Source of the DNA: Clostridiaceae bacterium JG1575
GTDB taxonomy: Bacteria; Bacillota; Clostridia; Clostridiales; Clostridiaceae
Length of the DNA: 64,000 nt
NCBI GenBank assembly: GCA_002838815.1
Contig: LQGW01000055.1
Location: forward strand, 47,177 to 111,176
Reading direction: 5' to 3'
The first letter of the stretch is position 1; every line of letters starts with the position of its first letter. The notes under the pieces are model-generated. The model was not told where the DNA came from. It saw only the letters and a program-made list of their open reading frames with translations, and did no database searches. Positions 42,587 through 51,514 of the stretch are shown piece after piece. The translations under genes were made by a program, and so were the position numbers.

Positions 42587-42955
42587 CTATGATTCGTTGA
42601 TGGGTTGATTGGTCGTTTCGTTAAGAGCTGTGATCAAGAGCTCGTGATCGATGATTTCATAGTCCTTTCGATGCACGGTGTCCACCGAATGCTTGGAAAG
42701 GGCGGTCTCTAGAAGCTGCAGGCTGTTTTCAATGGAGAACACGCTGCGATCTTCCACATCCCCTGGGCGGTCGCTGATCAAAAGAGAGCGCACGGGCGAA
42801 AAATGCATGCGTCCGCTGGCCGCCAAGGGAGCCGTTAACAGCCGATGCCCCCGATGAATGAGATCCCTTGCATAAAGGAGTACGTCCTTTTGGGAACCGC
42901 TCACCACCACCGCTTGCCGACTCCGACAAACGAGGGGGTTATTCGTTAAGATCAT
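42587..42955 (-). CDS. grdX: GrdX-family protein
   Basis: 122 residues. GrdX proteins are encoded at the head of glycine or related reductase operons and have no known activity. The sequence ITNNPLV-type start, VVVSGSQKDVLLYARDLIHRG and the C-terminal VHRKDYEIIDHELLITAL are in keeping with the family. It is first in the operon, 13 bases before grdE. Regulator or chaperone roles have been guessed at but not shown. Confidence 0.8.
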   Translation of the reverse strand: MILTNNPLVCRSRQAVVVSGSQKDVLLYARDLIHRGHRLLTAPLAASGRMHFSPVRSLLISDRPGDVEDRSVFSIENSLQLLETALSKHSVDTVHRKDYEIIDHELLITALNETTNQPINES

Positions 42956-42973
42956 ATCAACACCTCCATCTGT

Positions 42974-43010
42974 ATACTACTTGTATTTCAGTGTTGTGTC
43001 AATGGTACCA
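42974..43010 (-). promoter_or_regulatory. Sigma-A promoter of the grd operon with possible GntR half-sites
   Basis: On the minus strand TTGACA (42997-43002) and TAGTAT (42974-42979) are 17 bases apart, with grdX 19 bases on. TGGTACCA (43003-43010) abuts the -35, and a related site ATACAAG-TAG-TATAC overlaps the -10. Either could bind the FCD-type regulator at 43587-44219. Confidence 0.65.
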
Positions 43011-43091
43011 GAATAGTTTTTCAGACGAAGCCAAGATCGCCCCTTTTAGAGCTGAAAGCTCCAATGGCGAGCTCGGCCTCCAAAAAACACC

Positions 43092-43138
43092 AAAAAGCCC
43101 AGAGTCACTTTCCTCAAGGAGGGGACTCTGGGCTTTTT
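43092..43138. terminator. Bidirectional terminator before the grd operon
   Basis: AAAAAGCCCAGAGTC / GACTCTGGGCTTTTT stem of 15 base pairs, A/T ends on both sides. It can end transcription from the GntR gene into the grd promoter region. Confidence 0.8.
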
Positions 43139-43586
43139 TATGGATTTTTTACAAATTGCATTAATAAGTGGACCCTTGACCGTTGAATCGTCCGTCAGGC
43201 GATAAAGGAGTAGCTCCGGTGCAGCTCATCCTCAAACAAAGATCCTCCCGAGTGTGGCAGCCCAGGAGCTTCCCTGGAATGCGGCATCATCCCGATCTCG
43301 ATCTGAGCGATCTGCTCATCAAAGCCGCTGTCCTTGCGTTGAGTTTGGGTCTATTTCATAGCAACTAACCCTGTGATTTTCAGCATCAGCTCTAGTTCTT
43401 AATTCAGCGATGCCATTGAACGGATCCCTTAGTGGAGGCCCCCTCTATCCCTACAGGCAGTCCATCGGGAGTTCCTCCTTGGGAATGAAGCGCTTTGAAT
43501 CCTTACCTTCTACCACCGAGGGACCCTATGGACTCCTTACAGGACATATTCAACTTGAGGGTGCAATCGGCCCTTCATGGATTTTT
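43139..43586. other. Stretch without a convincing gene
   Basis: Only short frames are seen, the best (43183-43368 plus strand) with no ribosome site or recognised domain. Sequence looks like decayed coding DNA, but I cannot name the source. Confidence 0.4.
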
Positions 43587-44219
43587 TTAAAAAAGCGCTT
43601 CCTTAATGCGACTTAAAAAGTCCTCGATATGCTCGCGAGCATAGGCCTCCGCGCCCTCTTCATCCTGATCCTCCAAGGCCTGCACGATGAGCCGAAAGGT
43701 TCTTGTGAAAATGGACATGTCGTCAAAATACTTTTTGCAGTAATGCCACAGGCGCTCGGTGTGAATGTGTAAGGAGAGCGCTGTGGAAAGCAACCACTTG
43801 TTGCTGGCGGCCTCAAAGATGATGTCATGAAAGCGCTCATCCTCATTGATGGCTTTTTGATAGTCGCTGGTGGTGGAATAAGACTCCATCCGTTTGATGA
43901 TGTCTTTAAGCTCCTGCAACTGCTCGGGGGTAATCCTTGAAACGGCAAGGCGCGTCGCGTAAGGATCCAGCTGCTTGGTCACATCAAATAAGCCTTTGAT
44001 GTTGCGAAAATCAATGGCGGCCACCATGGCCCCATAGCGCGGCACGATGTTGATGAGCTGATCGCGTTCCAATTCCTGGAGCGCCGTACGGATGGGGGAG
44101 CGGCTGACGCCGAATTCTTCCGCCAGATCCACTTCGTTTAAGATATCCCCCGGTTTATACTGAAATTCGATGATGCGGCGCTTGAGGGTGCCGTAAATCG
44201 ATGATTTATCTTGATCCAT
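43587..44219 (-). CDS. GntR-family regulator, FCD type
   Basis: 210 residues. N-terminal winged helix: KPGDILNEVDLAEEFGVSRS then PIRTALQELERDQLI. C-terminal FCD-type ligand domain: DPYATRLAVSRITPEQL, EDERFHDIIFEAASNKWL and AREHIEDFLSRI, with His/Asp residues placed as in metal-binding members. The likely effector is an organic acid or amino acid. It stands beside the grd operon, so it may control it. The start is placed at 44219 (GAGG eight bases away). Confidence 0.85.
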   Translation of the reverse strand: MDQDKSSIYGTLKRRIIEFQYKPGDILNEVDLAEEFGVSRSPIRTALQELERDQLINIVPRYGAMVAAIDFRNIKGLFDVTKQLDPYATRLAVSRITPEQLQELKDIIKRMESYSTTSDYQKAINEDERFHDIIFEAASNKWLLSTALSLHIHTERLWHYCKKYFDDMSIFTRTFRLIVQALEDQDEEGAEAYAREHIEDFLSRIKEALF

Positions 44220-44371
44220 GTCCATTACCTCACAATACATCCATTCAATCCCTCAGCGTCCCAAAGACCCTGGGGGAATCTCCCCTTCCTTTGGACTGCG
44301 CGGTGCAGTCCCACTCCTTAGGATACCACAGCATAGGAGGCTTCGTCCTTATAAAAACCACAAGGTCCTTG

Positions 44372-47032
44372 TTATGAGTCTTGTTTTTTGGCTTCCGGAT
44401 CCTCCTCGTCGCAAAGGGCTTGCATTAGGTGCGCCTCCTCAAGGGAGCTTAAGCGATCGGCGATGCGAAGGCCCTCGCGCTGGGGTCCACTTGCCTGATG
44501 CTCTTTGCCGGCGGCTCTCTCTCGGAGGACCTCGCGCCGAAAGCGCAGGGCATTCCAGACCATGGCGCCAGCGGCAATGGCCACCTGTCCCTCCAAAAGA
44601 TCCGACGTGGCGACGATCACGGGTTGCTTTGAGGCATCGCTCATGGCGGCTTCTTCAATGTAGCGGTCCGCGGTCTGCCCTTCCTTGGTGTGCACCACCT
44701 CCAAAAGACCCCGCCTCTGGCGGCTGCCTTTGCCTCCTCGGACACGCCAGGCATCAAAAACCACCACGACGTCATAATCCGTAAACCCTGCGTAGTTCTC
44801 CAAAAGGTCCAAGAGCTTCTCCTTGGCAGCCTCGGGATTCACCAGTAACAGATCCTGGAGCTCGGGCCAAGCGTAGAGGATGTTGTGACCGTCCACCAAC
44901 ACCCGAGGGCGCCCGGTTTGACAGATGGGCCGGCTCTTGGGGACCTTGGGTGCCGGGGCTTCCTTGGCGGCCTTTCGCCTCATCCGTCGGTTTTTTCGAT
45001 CGTTGGCGTTGGCGTAAAACGTTCTCTGAAGGATGCTTTCCATCTCCTCTTGGCCCAAGGAGCCGCCGGAGCCCCCTCGTTCAGGCCGCTCATACGCTTC
45101 GTTGGACGCCTTGCGTTTGGGCAAGGGCAGGTGGGCCCAAGCCTCCACCTCATCCCAAGGGACGTAGACCCCAACACCCCCTTTACAAAAGAGACTGCCC
45201 GAGGGATACCGATCCTCATCGGGCACCGCCGTGGTCGATGCGGCCTCCTTCGACTGCGAACAAAGCTCGTAGCCCCCATAACTGCATTCACAAAAAGCCC
45301 GTCCGCGGCAGAGGGTTTTCAACTCTTGGGGATACTCGCGAAACAAGGCCACCGGAGCCCGTCCCTCCACGAAAGCCCAATCTTTTGCCACCCGATGGGT
45401 CACCGCTACGCAAGACAGACGGGCAAGATCCGACAGCACCCGACCCAAAAACTCTTGAGGCAAGCGAAGATCAAAGGCGTAGTACGGTTCCAAGCGCTGC
45501 AGCGCGCCCAGGCTTCGAGCTCGCATCAGCCCTTGACGAAGGGCCCGTCCCGCGGCCTCGCGAAAGTCCTTGCTTTGGGTGTGGTGCAGATGGGCGCGGC
45601 CGTTGAGAAGGGTGATCTTCATGCGGTCTAGGGGATCGCCATAGCCCACCGAAGGGATCTTGTTTTCCTTAAGAAGCTCCGCCACCTGGTGCTGATAGGC
45701 CAGGGCTAACGTCGCAGGCGGCAAATCGCAGTGGACGCTCAACGGGGCGAGCGAAGGCTCGGGAGAGAGCTCCAGATGAACCTCCGCGTAATGACGCAGA
45801 GGCTCGAAATGACCGATGCCAAGAACGGTCTTGGTCACCGTTTCCCGATAAAGGAGTTCCTCCGGCTCCAAAAGCAGCGGCCAGCCGCTCTCTTGTTTTA
45901 AAAGCTCTCGCAGCACCTCCTCCTGCAAAGGGCCCATGAGAAAGAGCCGCACGGAGCCTGTGGGCAACCGCTGGGGGGAGAGCTCCGGCATCTCTTCGGC
46001 CAATAGCTGCAGCTTCCGCCAAAAAAGAGTGGGATCCACTCCTTCAGGGCAGCGCGCGCAGCGGGACATCACGGGCGTTTGTACGCAGGAGTAGCGCTCC
46101 TTACCTGCCCCCAAATCCTCGCCGGGCAAAGCGTGATCGAGCCCCGCCACAGAGACGATGTCGCCGGCGTGCGCCACGGGGATCAAGGTCACCTGGTCTC
46201 CGGATATTTGCAGTATTTCATGCACCTTATCCTCCCCCAAGGGCTGACGCACGCTGAGGGAGCCGCCCAGGATCTTCATCTGAACCAGGCGCCGCCCGGC
46301 TATGCGATGAACTTTGAAGGGGCGCGCATGAAAAACTTCTGGATGGATTTTTTCTGGAAGCCACTGACATAGGCCCTGCAGCAGCTCGTCCACGCCTTTT
46401 CCATAGAGAGCGGAGCCGCCATAAATCGGTGCCAGGGTCCCTTCGCCCACCAAGAGACGAAGGGCCTCAGGATCCAGGCGACCTTGTTCCAGATAATCCT
46501 CCAAAAGCCCCATGGAACGAAGGGCGACCTCCTCGAGGGTCTGGGGATCCCGCCCGCAAAAGGAAACCGCCCCCTCGAAGAGGCTCTCTTGAAGATCCTG
46601 GCAAATCGCTTCATAGGAAACATCGGGCAGATCCAATTTATTGATGAAGAAAAAACAGGGGATGTTTCGGCGCCGGAGCAGACGGTAGAGGGTTCGCGCG
46701 CTGCCCGTGATGCCGTCGGCGGCGCTGATCAGAAAAATCGCTGCATCCAAAACACTGAGGGTCCGCTCGGTTTCCTGGGCAAAATCCCCATGGCCGGGGG
46801 TATCCAAAAGAATGAAGGATTCTTCGCCAAAGGAAAACCGGGCGCATTGGGAAAAGATGGTGATGCCCCGGGCGCGCTCCAAGGCATGAGTATCCAAAAA
46901 AGCATTCCCGTGATCCACTCGACCCCGAGCGCCTCGGGCGCCAGCGGCGACCAGTAGGGCTTCTACGAGGGTGGTTTTCCCTGCATCCACAGGGGCGATA
47001 ATTCCTATGGTCCGCGGTGCCTTCTCCCCCAT
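44372..47032 (-). CDS. TetM/EF-G-like GTPase fused to a C-terminal NYN ribonuclease domain
   Basis: 886 residues. The N-terminal translational GTPase has G1 APVDAGKTT (13-21), switch I RGITI (55-59), G3 DTPGH (77-81) and G4 NKLD (131-134), followed by domains II to V in the order of TetM-type ribosomal protection proteins. From residue 711 comes a NYN/PIN-like domain with VDGHN, VVFDAW, TADRYIEE and TSD, which supply four acidic catalytic residues. It may act on stalled ribosomes and cut RNA. Similar fusions occur in Clostridia as uncharacterised translation-factor GTPases; I infer no tetracycline resistance. AGGAGG is 8 bases before the ATG at 47032. Monocistronic. Confidence 0.85.
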   Translation of the reverse strand: MGEKAPRTIGIIAPVDAGKTTLVEALLVAAGARGARGRVDHGNAFLDTHALERARGITIFSQCARFSFGEESFILLDTPGHGDFAQETERTLSVLDAAIFLISAADGITGSARTLYRLLRRRNIPCFFFINKLDLPDVSYEAICQDLQESLFEGAVSFCGRDPQTLEEVALRSMGLLEDYLEQGRLDPEALRLLVGEGTLAPIYGGSALYGKGVDELLQGLCQWLPEKIHPEVFHARPFKVHRIAGRRLVQMKILGGSLSVRQPLGEDKVHEILQISGDQVTLIPVAHAGDIVSVAGLDHALPGEDLGAGKERYSCVQTPVMSRCARCPEGVDPTLFWRKLQLLAEEMPELSPQRLPTGSVRLFLMGPLQEEVLRELLKQESGWPLLLEPEELLYRETVTKTVLGIGHFEPLRHYAEVHLELSPEPSLAPLSVHCDLPPATLALAYQHQVAELLKENKIPSVGYGDPLDRMKITLLNGRAHLHHTQSKDFREAAGRALRQGLMRARSLGALQRLEPYYAFDLRLPQEFLGRVLSDLARLSCVAVTHRVAKDWAFVEGRAPVALFREYPQELKTLCRGRAFCECSYGGYELCSQSKEAASTTAVPDEDRYPSGSLFCKGGVGVYVPWDEVEAWAHLPLPKRKASNEAYERPERGGSGGSLGQEEMESILQRTFYANANDRKNRRMRRKAAKEAPAPKVPKSRPICQTGRPRVLVDGHNILYAWPELQDLLLVNPEAAKEKLLDLLENYAGFTDYDVVVVFDAWRVRGGKGSRQRRGLLEVVHTKEGQTADRYIEEAAMSDASKQPVIVATSDLLEGQVAIAAGAMVWNALRFRREVLRERAAGKEHQASGPQREGLRIADRLSSLEEAHLMQALCDEEDPEAKKQDS

Positions 47033-47112
47033 CTTCATCCCCTCCTTTACGCCCTGGTTCTAGGGGACTGGTCCCTTGATTTGAGCGTGTTCCTGCCTTA
47101 AGTATAGCATAG

Positions 47113-47146
47113 GAAAAGGCCGCTTTGGCCTCCGGCACAAAGCGGC
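47113..47146 (-). terminator. Probable terminator of the thiCD operon
   Basis: GCCGCTTTG/CAAAGCGGC stem, followed on the minus strand by CTTTTCCT. Confidence 0.5.
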
Positions 47147-47197
47147 TCAGGGGGGGACTCGGGCGGCCTTATCGTCTTGTTTTTTGAGGCAGATTTC

Positions 47198-48034
47198 TCA
47201 CGCCCCGTGGTTGAGGGGGCCTCGTCCTGCGCCAAGATCCAGGCGATCGGCAATGAGTCTTGTCAGGTATTCCTTGGCTGAAACGACGGCTTCTTCCAAG
47301 GAACTGCCCTTGGCAAGAAAGGAAGCGATGGCGGAAGAAAGGGTGCACCCCGTGCCGTGAGTGTTGGGGTTTTCCAGGCGCCTGCCATAGATCCAAAGCC
47401 CCCCTTCGGGGCCTTGCAAAAAGTCGTCGGCGTCTTGGCCGAAGTGACCGCCCTTCATAAGGACGTAGGGACAGCCCAGCGACTGAATGCTTCGGGCCGC
47501 CGCTTCAATGGCTCCTTTTGAAGCAATGCGCTCGCCCAAAAGAACCTCAGCCTCAAAATGATTAGGCGTCAAGATGGTGGCAAGCGGCAGCAGCGTTTCC
47601 TTCAGTGCTTGGTGTGCGTCCCTGGACAAAAGAGAGCTGCCGCTGGTGGACACCATGACGGGGTCGAGAACCACCGCCGTTCCCTTCATGCCCTGGATTC
47701 CCCGAGCGACCTCTTCAATGAGCGCGGCATCTGCGAGCATACCGATCTTAATGGCATCAGGGGGAATATCTCGAAGGACGCTTTCCATTTGAGATCGCAC
47801 GGCGGCGCGGGGCAACGGCCAGACGCCTTGAACCCCTCGGGTATTCTGCGCCGTGACGGCAGTAATAACGCTCATGCCGAAGACGCCAAGGCTCGTCATG
47901 GTCTTAAGATCCGCCTGAACGCCCGCACCGCCACTGGAATCCGAGCCTGCGATGGTCAGGGCGCAGGGCATCCGGTGGGGTGTTTTCATCGGCGGGGTGG
48001 AGATTCTATGGCTTCGGGGACTGCTTTCTTGCAT
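47198..48034 (-). CDS. thiD: Hydroxymethylpyrimidine phosphate kinase
   Basis: 278 residues. Ribokinase fold with CALTIAGSDSSGGAGVQADLKT at the start and the anion hole NTHGTGCTLSSAIAS near the end, exactly as in ThiD. It phosphorylates HMP and HMP-P to HMP-PP for thiamine synthesis. The ATG at 48034 has GGGAGGA upstream; a start at 48049 has no site. It follows thiC by 53 bases. Confidence 0.95.
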   Translation of the reverse strand: MQESSPRSHRISTPPMKTPHRMPCALTIAGSDSSGGAGVQADLKTMTSLGVFGMSVITAVTAQNTRGVQGVWPLPRAAVRSQMESVLRDIPPDAIKIGMLADAALIEEVARGIQGMKGTAVVLDPVMVSTSGSSLLSRDAHQALKETLLPLATILTPNHFEAEVLLGERIASKGAIEAAARSIQSLGCPYVLMKGGHFGQDADDFLQGPEGGLWIYGRRLENPNTHGTGCTLSSAIASFLAKGSSLEEAVVSAKEYLTRLIADRLDLGAGRGPLNHGA

Positions 48035-48087
48035 GGTTGATCCTCCCAAATTGCACCGCCCGGCGCCTGAGACGCCGAGCGGCTTTT

Positions 48088-49392
48088 TTACAAAATATCG
48101 ATGGTCTCGTTGTTGAGCGCCTTATTCATGCTGCGCACGGCGCAAAACTTTCCACACATCGTACAGGTGTCGTCGTGCTCTGGGGTGCGATCGTCCCGGA
48201 AGGATTTGGCGTAGGCCGGATCCATGGCGACGCTCCACATTGCTTCCCAGTCCAGGGCTCGACGGGCTTTGGCCATGGCATCATCCTGCGCCCGAGCGCC
48301 CGGGATGCCTTTGGCGATGTCTGCAGCGTGGGCGGCGATTTTCGAGGCCATGATGCCTTGCTTGACGTCGTCGAGGTTTGGCAGGGCCAAGTGTTCTGCC
48401 GGAGTGACGTAGCAAAGGAAGGCGGCGCCCGCCGCTGCGGCCACTGCGCCGCCGATGGCTGCGGTGATGTGATCGTAGCCCGGTGCAATGTCGGTGACCA
48501 AGGGGCCGAGCACATAAAAAGGGGCGCCCTTGCAGATGGTCTGCTGGATCTGCATGTTGGCCGCGACTTGATTCAAGGGCACATGGCCTGGGCCTTCCAC
48601 CATGACCTGAACGTCCCGATCCCAAGCACGCTGGGTCAGCTCGCCCAAACGCACCAGCTCATCGATCTGAATGAGGTCTGTGGCATCGGCCAAGCATCCG
48701 GGACGGCAGGCATCCCCCAAGGAGATGGTCATGTCGTATTCACGGCAGATCTCCAAAATTTCATCATAGTATTCATAGAAGGGGTTTTCTTTTCCCGTCA
48801 TGCTCATCCAGGCAAACACCATGGAGCCGCCCCGAGAAACGATATTCATCAGGCGACCGCCGCTGCGGACCTGATCGATGGTTTTTCGGGTGATGCCACA
48901 GTGCAGCGTCACAAAATCCACGCCGTTTTCACCATGCAAGCGGATGACGTCCAAAAAGTCCTGCGCTGTCAGGGTTTTTAAATCCCGCTGGTAGTGAATC
49001 ACGGAATCGTAGATGGGCACCGTTCCGATCATCACGGGGCATTCTGCGGTGAGTTTCTTGCGAAAGGGCTCTGTGTTGCCGTGGCTGGACAAGTCCATAA
49101 TGGCGTCTGCGCCCAGTTCCACCGCCCGCAACACCTTCTGCATTTCTACGTCATAGTCCTTGCAGTCTCTGGACACGCCGAGGTTCACGTTGATTTTCGT
49201 CTTCAGCATGCTCCCGACGCCTACGGCATCGAGAACGCGGTGGTTTTTATTGGCCGGAATGGCAATCTGCCCCTTGGCCACCAAGGGCAGGAGCTCCTCC
49301 ACGGTGCGGCCTTCCTTTTGGGCGACCCGCTCCAGCTGCGGCGTCACGATCCCCTGTCGGGCGGCGTCCATTTGCGTTGCGTAGTTTTTCAC
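48088..49392 (-). CDS. thiC: Phosphomethylpyrimidine synthase
   Basis: 434 residues. ThiC is a radical-SAM enzyme that rearranges AIR to HMP-P. Seen: the barrel motifs [32 protein letters not shown] and [10 protein letters not shown], and the C-terminal [11 protein letters not shown], a C-x2-C-x3-C cluster (410, 413, 417). The spacing is one residue shorter than the C-x2-C-x4-C of enteric ThiC. The start is a GTG at 49392 with GAAGGAG before it. It is under the TPP riboswitch upstream. Confidence 0.95.
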   Translation of the reverse strand: MKNYATQMDAARQGIVTPQLERVAQKEGRTVEELLPLVAKGQIAIPANKNHRVLDAVGVGSMLKTKINVNLGVSRDCKDYDVEMQKVLRAVELGADAIMDLSSHGNTEPFRKKLTAECPVMIGTVPIYDSVIHYQRDLKTLTAQDFLDVIRLHGENGVDFVTLHCGITRKTIDQVRSGGRLMNIVSRGGSMVFAWMSMTGKENPFYEYYDEILEICREYDMTISLGDACRPGCLADATDLIQIDELVRLGELTQRAWDRDVQVMVEGPGHVPLNQVAANMQIQQTICKGAPFYVLGPLVTDIAPGYDHITAAIGGAVAAAAGAAFLCYVTPAEHLALPNLDDVKQGIMASKIAAHAADIAKGIPGARAQDDAMAKARRALDWEAMWSVAMDPAYAKSFRDDRTPEHDDTCTMCGKFCAVRSMNKALNNETIDIL

Positions 49393-49483
49393 TGTAGATT
49401 CTCCTTCAAACCGTTTTTCAATCTCTCGAAGAGGGAGCCCCTGGGGTCCTTGCCGGGATCGGCCGTAGGGGCTCGCCCCCTTG

Positions 49484-49518
49484 AAAAAAGGCGGGGGGCC
49501 CCAAAGGGTCCTCCCGCC
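49484..49518 (-). terminator. Riboswitch-controlled terminator before thiC
   Basis: GGCGGG ... CCCGCC stem with a run of six T on the minus strand, between the riboswitch and the thiC start. This is the terminator that TPP binding should favour. Confidence 0.75.
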
Positions 49519-49540
49519 TGCATCGACAGCGTGTTTGATT

Positions 49541-49619
49541 TCCCTCCGTTGGCATTATCCAAATCAGGTATTGGTCGAAGCTTTTCCTGCTTCCTCTCAG
49601 CCCGAATCACGAGCTCCCA
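49541..49619 (-). promoter_or_regulatory. TPP (THI-box) riboswitch
   Basis: On the minus strand the order is GGGAGCT, GGCTGAGAGG, ACCTGATTTGGATAATGCCA and CGGAGGGA. The CTGAGA and ACCTGAT/GGATAATGCC elements are the conserved aptamer core. Upstream of thiC-thiD. Confidence 0.95.
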
Positions 49620-49691
49620 TCTTGTATGGTTGATTCTTTGTCCATCATAGGGAAACTTGCCGCCCTTGTCAATGGATCCTCTACGTCCTCT

Positions 49692-50747
49692 CTATTGGTT
49701 TTTTACCTCTTGCCAAAGATCATCGTAAACCCGGACGAAGGCGCCGGGATCTTCAAAAACCTCCAGCTTTCGAAGAAGGCTCTTGGGCGGGTAGGCCACG
49801 GGCGAGGATTTCATCTGCTGATCCAAAAGGTCCCGGGCCTTGGAGGAAGGCAGTGAATAGCCCACGTAGGCGGCGTTTTGTGCGGCATTCTCCGGCCGCA
49901 GCATGAAATTGATGAAGGCCTCTGCCGCTTCAGGGTTTTGCGCATTGGCCGGAATAACCATGGCATCAAACCAGATGTTGGACCCTTCTTTGGGTACAAC
50001 ATAAGCCAAGTCCTCATTCTCCGACAACGCATCCAGTGCATCTCCAGAATACATGACGGCCATGGCCGCTTCGCCGTTTTTCATCAGGTCCTTGGTCTGG
50101 TCCACGAGGTAGGCGTACACCAACGGATACTGTGCTGCAAGGAGTGCCTTAGCCTCCTGCAGTTCCCTTGGATCTCGAGAATTCATCGAATACCCCAACC
50201 GCTTCAAGGCAATCCCTAGAGAATCCCGTGAGGAGTCCAACATGATGATGTTGCGCTCATACTTTTGATTCCACAACATCCCCCAGGAATCCACGGGCTC
50301 TGAGACAAGGGTCTTGTTGTAGACAATGCCGAGCGTCCCCCAAAAATAGGGTGCGGAGTATTTTTGCTCCGGATCGTAGCTTTGGTGCATATATTCTTCG
50401 TCTACAACCGCCCGATTGGGGATGCGATCCCAGCGCAGGGGCCGCAGGAGGTTTTCTCGAATCATGCGCTGAATCATATATTCCGAGGGCACCACCACAT
50501 CGTAGATGCTGCCGCCATTTTTGATTTTCACGTACATGTCTTCATTGGTGGTAAAGGTGGAATAGACGACGCGGATGCCCGTCTCCTCCTCAAACCGCGT
50601 CAATAGCTCCTTATCGATGTACTCCCCCCAGTTATAGACATTCACTGTGGGGTTTTGCGAGGCCTGTTGACACGAGGTACCCGTGAGGAAGAAGATGGCG
50701 CAAAGCACCAGCAGGGCGATGCGTTTTCTTGATCGATGATTTTTCAT
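49692..50747 (-). CDS. potD: Spermidine/putrescine-binding lipoprotein
   Basis: 351 residues. Lipoprotein signal: basic start, hydrophobic core and Cys at 26 (TGTSC, a slightly loose lipobox). The mature part VNVYNWGEYIDKELLTRFEEE is the PotD/F substrate-binding fold. The start shares one base with the PotC stop (TGATG), so it is coupled. Confidence 0.9.
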   Translation of the reverse strand: MKNHRSRKRIALLVLCAIFFLTGTSCQQASQNPTVNVYNWGEYIDKELLTRFEEETGIRVVYSTFTTNEDMYVKIKNGGSIYDVVVPSEYMIQRMIRENLLRPLRWDRIPNRAVVDEEYMHQSYDPEQKYSAPYFWGTLGIVYNKTLVSEPVDSWGMLWNQKYERNIIMLDSSRDSLGIALKRLGYSMNSRDPRELQEAKALLAAQYPLVYAYLVDQTKDLMKNGEAAMAVMYSGDALDALSENEDLAYVVPKEGSNIWFDAMVIPANAQNPEAAEAFINFMLRPENAAQNAAYVGYSLPSSKARDLLDQQMKSSPVAYPPKSLLRKLEVFEDPGAFVRVYDDLWQEVKNQ

Positions 50748-51514
50748 CAGTCCACCTCCTTGGTTTTCACGTTGATGAGCAACAAAAGACCCAGCATGGT
50801 GATAAAGATCACCGTGGAGAGGGCATTGATGACCGGGTTGATGCCGCGGCGCGCCATGGAGAACACGATGGTGGAGATGGTCTCCACGCCGTTGCCCGTG
50901 GTGAAAAAGGAGAGCACAAAGTCATCGATGGACAAGGTGAACGCCATGAGGGCGCCCGCAAAAATACCCGGGCGGATGTGCGGCAAGATCACCTTGCGCA
51001 GGGTCTGCGCGGGCGTTGCGCCAAGATCCATGGCGGCCTCAGGCAGCGCTCGAGGCATCTGTTTCAATTTGGGCAGCACCGAGAGCACCACATAGGGAAT
51101 GGTGAAGGCGATGTGGGATAAAATGAGGGTTCCTAAGCCCAAATCCATCTGCAGCGTGCGGTAGAGCACCATGAGGCCCACGGCCATGATGATGTCCGGG
51201 TTCATGACCGGAACCTGGTTCAAGGCCAAAACCCAACGCTTACTGCCCCGGCGAAATTCCTGAATCCCGATGGCTCCAAGGGTTCCGACGAGGGTGGAGA
51301 CGAGGGTGGAGACCGCCGCCACCAAGAAGGTATTGGTCACCGCCCGCAGCACCTCCTGATCGTCCCAAAGGGCGCGGTACCAAACGAGGGACAAGCCGGT
51401 GAAGCTGCCTCGGGTTTTTCCTTCATTGAAGGAATAAACGATGAGCACCAGAATGGGGGCGTATAAAAAGGCGAAGACTAAGACGAGGTAAAGCCGTTTT
51501 ACCGCTTTAGTCAT
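50747..51514 (-). CDS. potC: Spermidine/putrescine ABC permease PotC
   Basis: 255 residues, six membrane helices and the EAA-type loop EAAMDLGATPAQTLRKVILPHI, which docks on PotA. YAPILVLIVYSFNEG at the start is typical of PotC. Start overlaps the PotB stop as ATGA. Confidence 0.9.
   Translation of the reverse strand: MTKAVKRLYLVLVFAFLYAPILVLIVYSFNEGKTRGSFTGLSLVWYRALWDDQEVLRAVTNTFLVAAVSTLVSTLVGTLGAIGIQEFRRGSKRWVLALNQVPVMNPDIIMAVGLMVLYRTLQMDLGLGTLILSHIAFTIPYVVLSVLPKLKQMPRALPEAAMDLGATPAQTLRKVILPHIRPGIFAGALMAFTLSIDDFVLSFFTTGNGVETISTIVFSMARRGINPVINALSTVIFITMLGLLLLINVKTKEVD

Noticed and set aside
43183..43368. Short plus-strand frame before the GntR gene
   Set aside because: No ribosome site and no recognised family; listed only as gene-poor DNA.
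44372..47032. Annotation as a tetracycline resistance gene
   Set aside because: Similarity to TetM is of the general translational GTPase kind, there is an extra NYN domain and no resistance context.
47980..48981. Open frame of 333 codons on the plus strand over thiC
   Set aside because: Antisense to ThiC, which is fully supported by motifs and its riboswitch.
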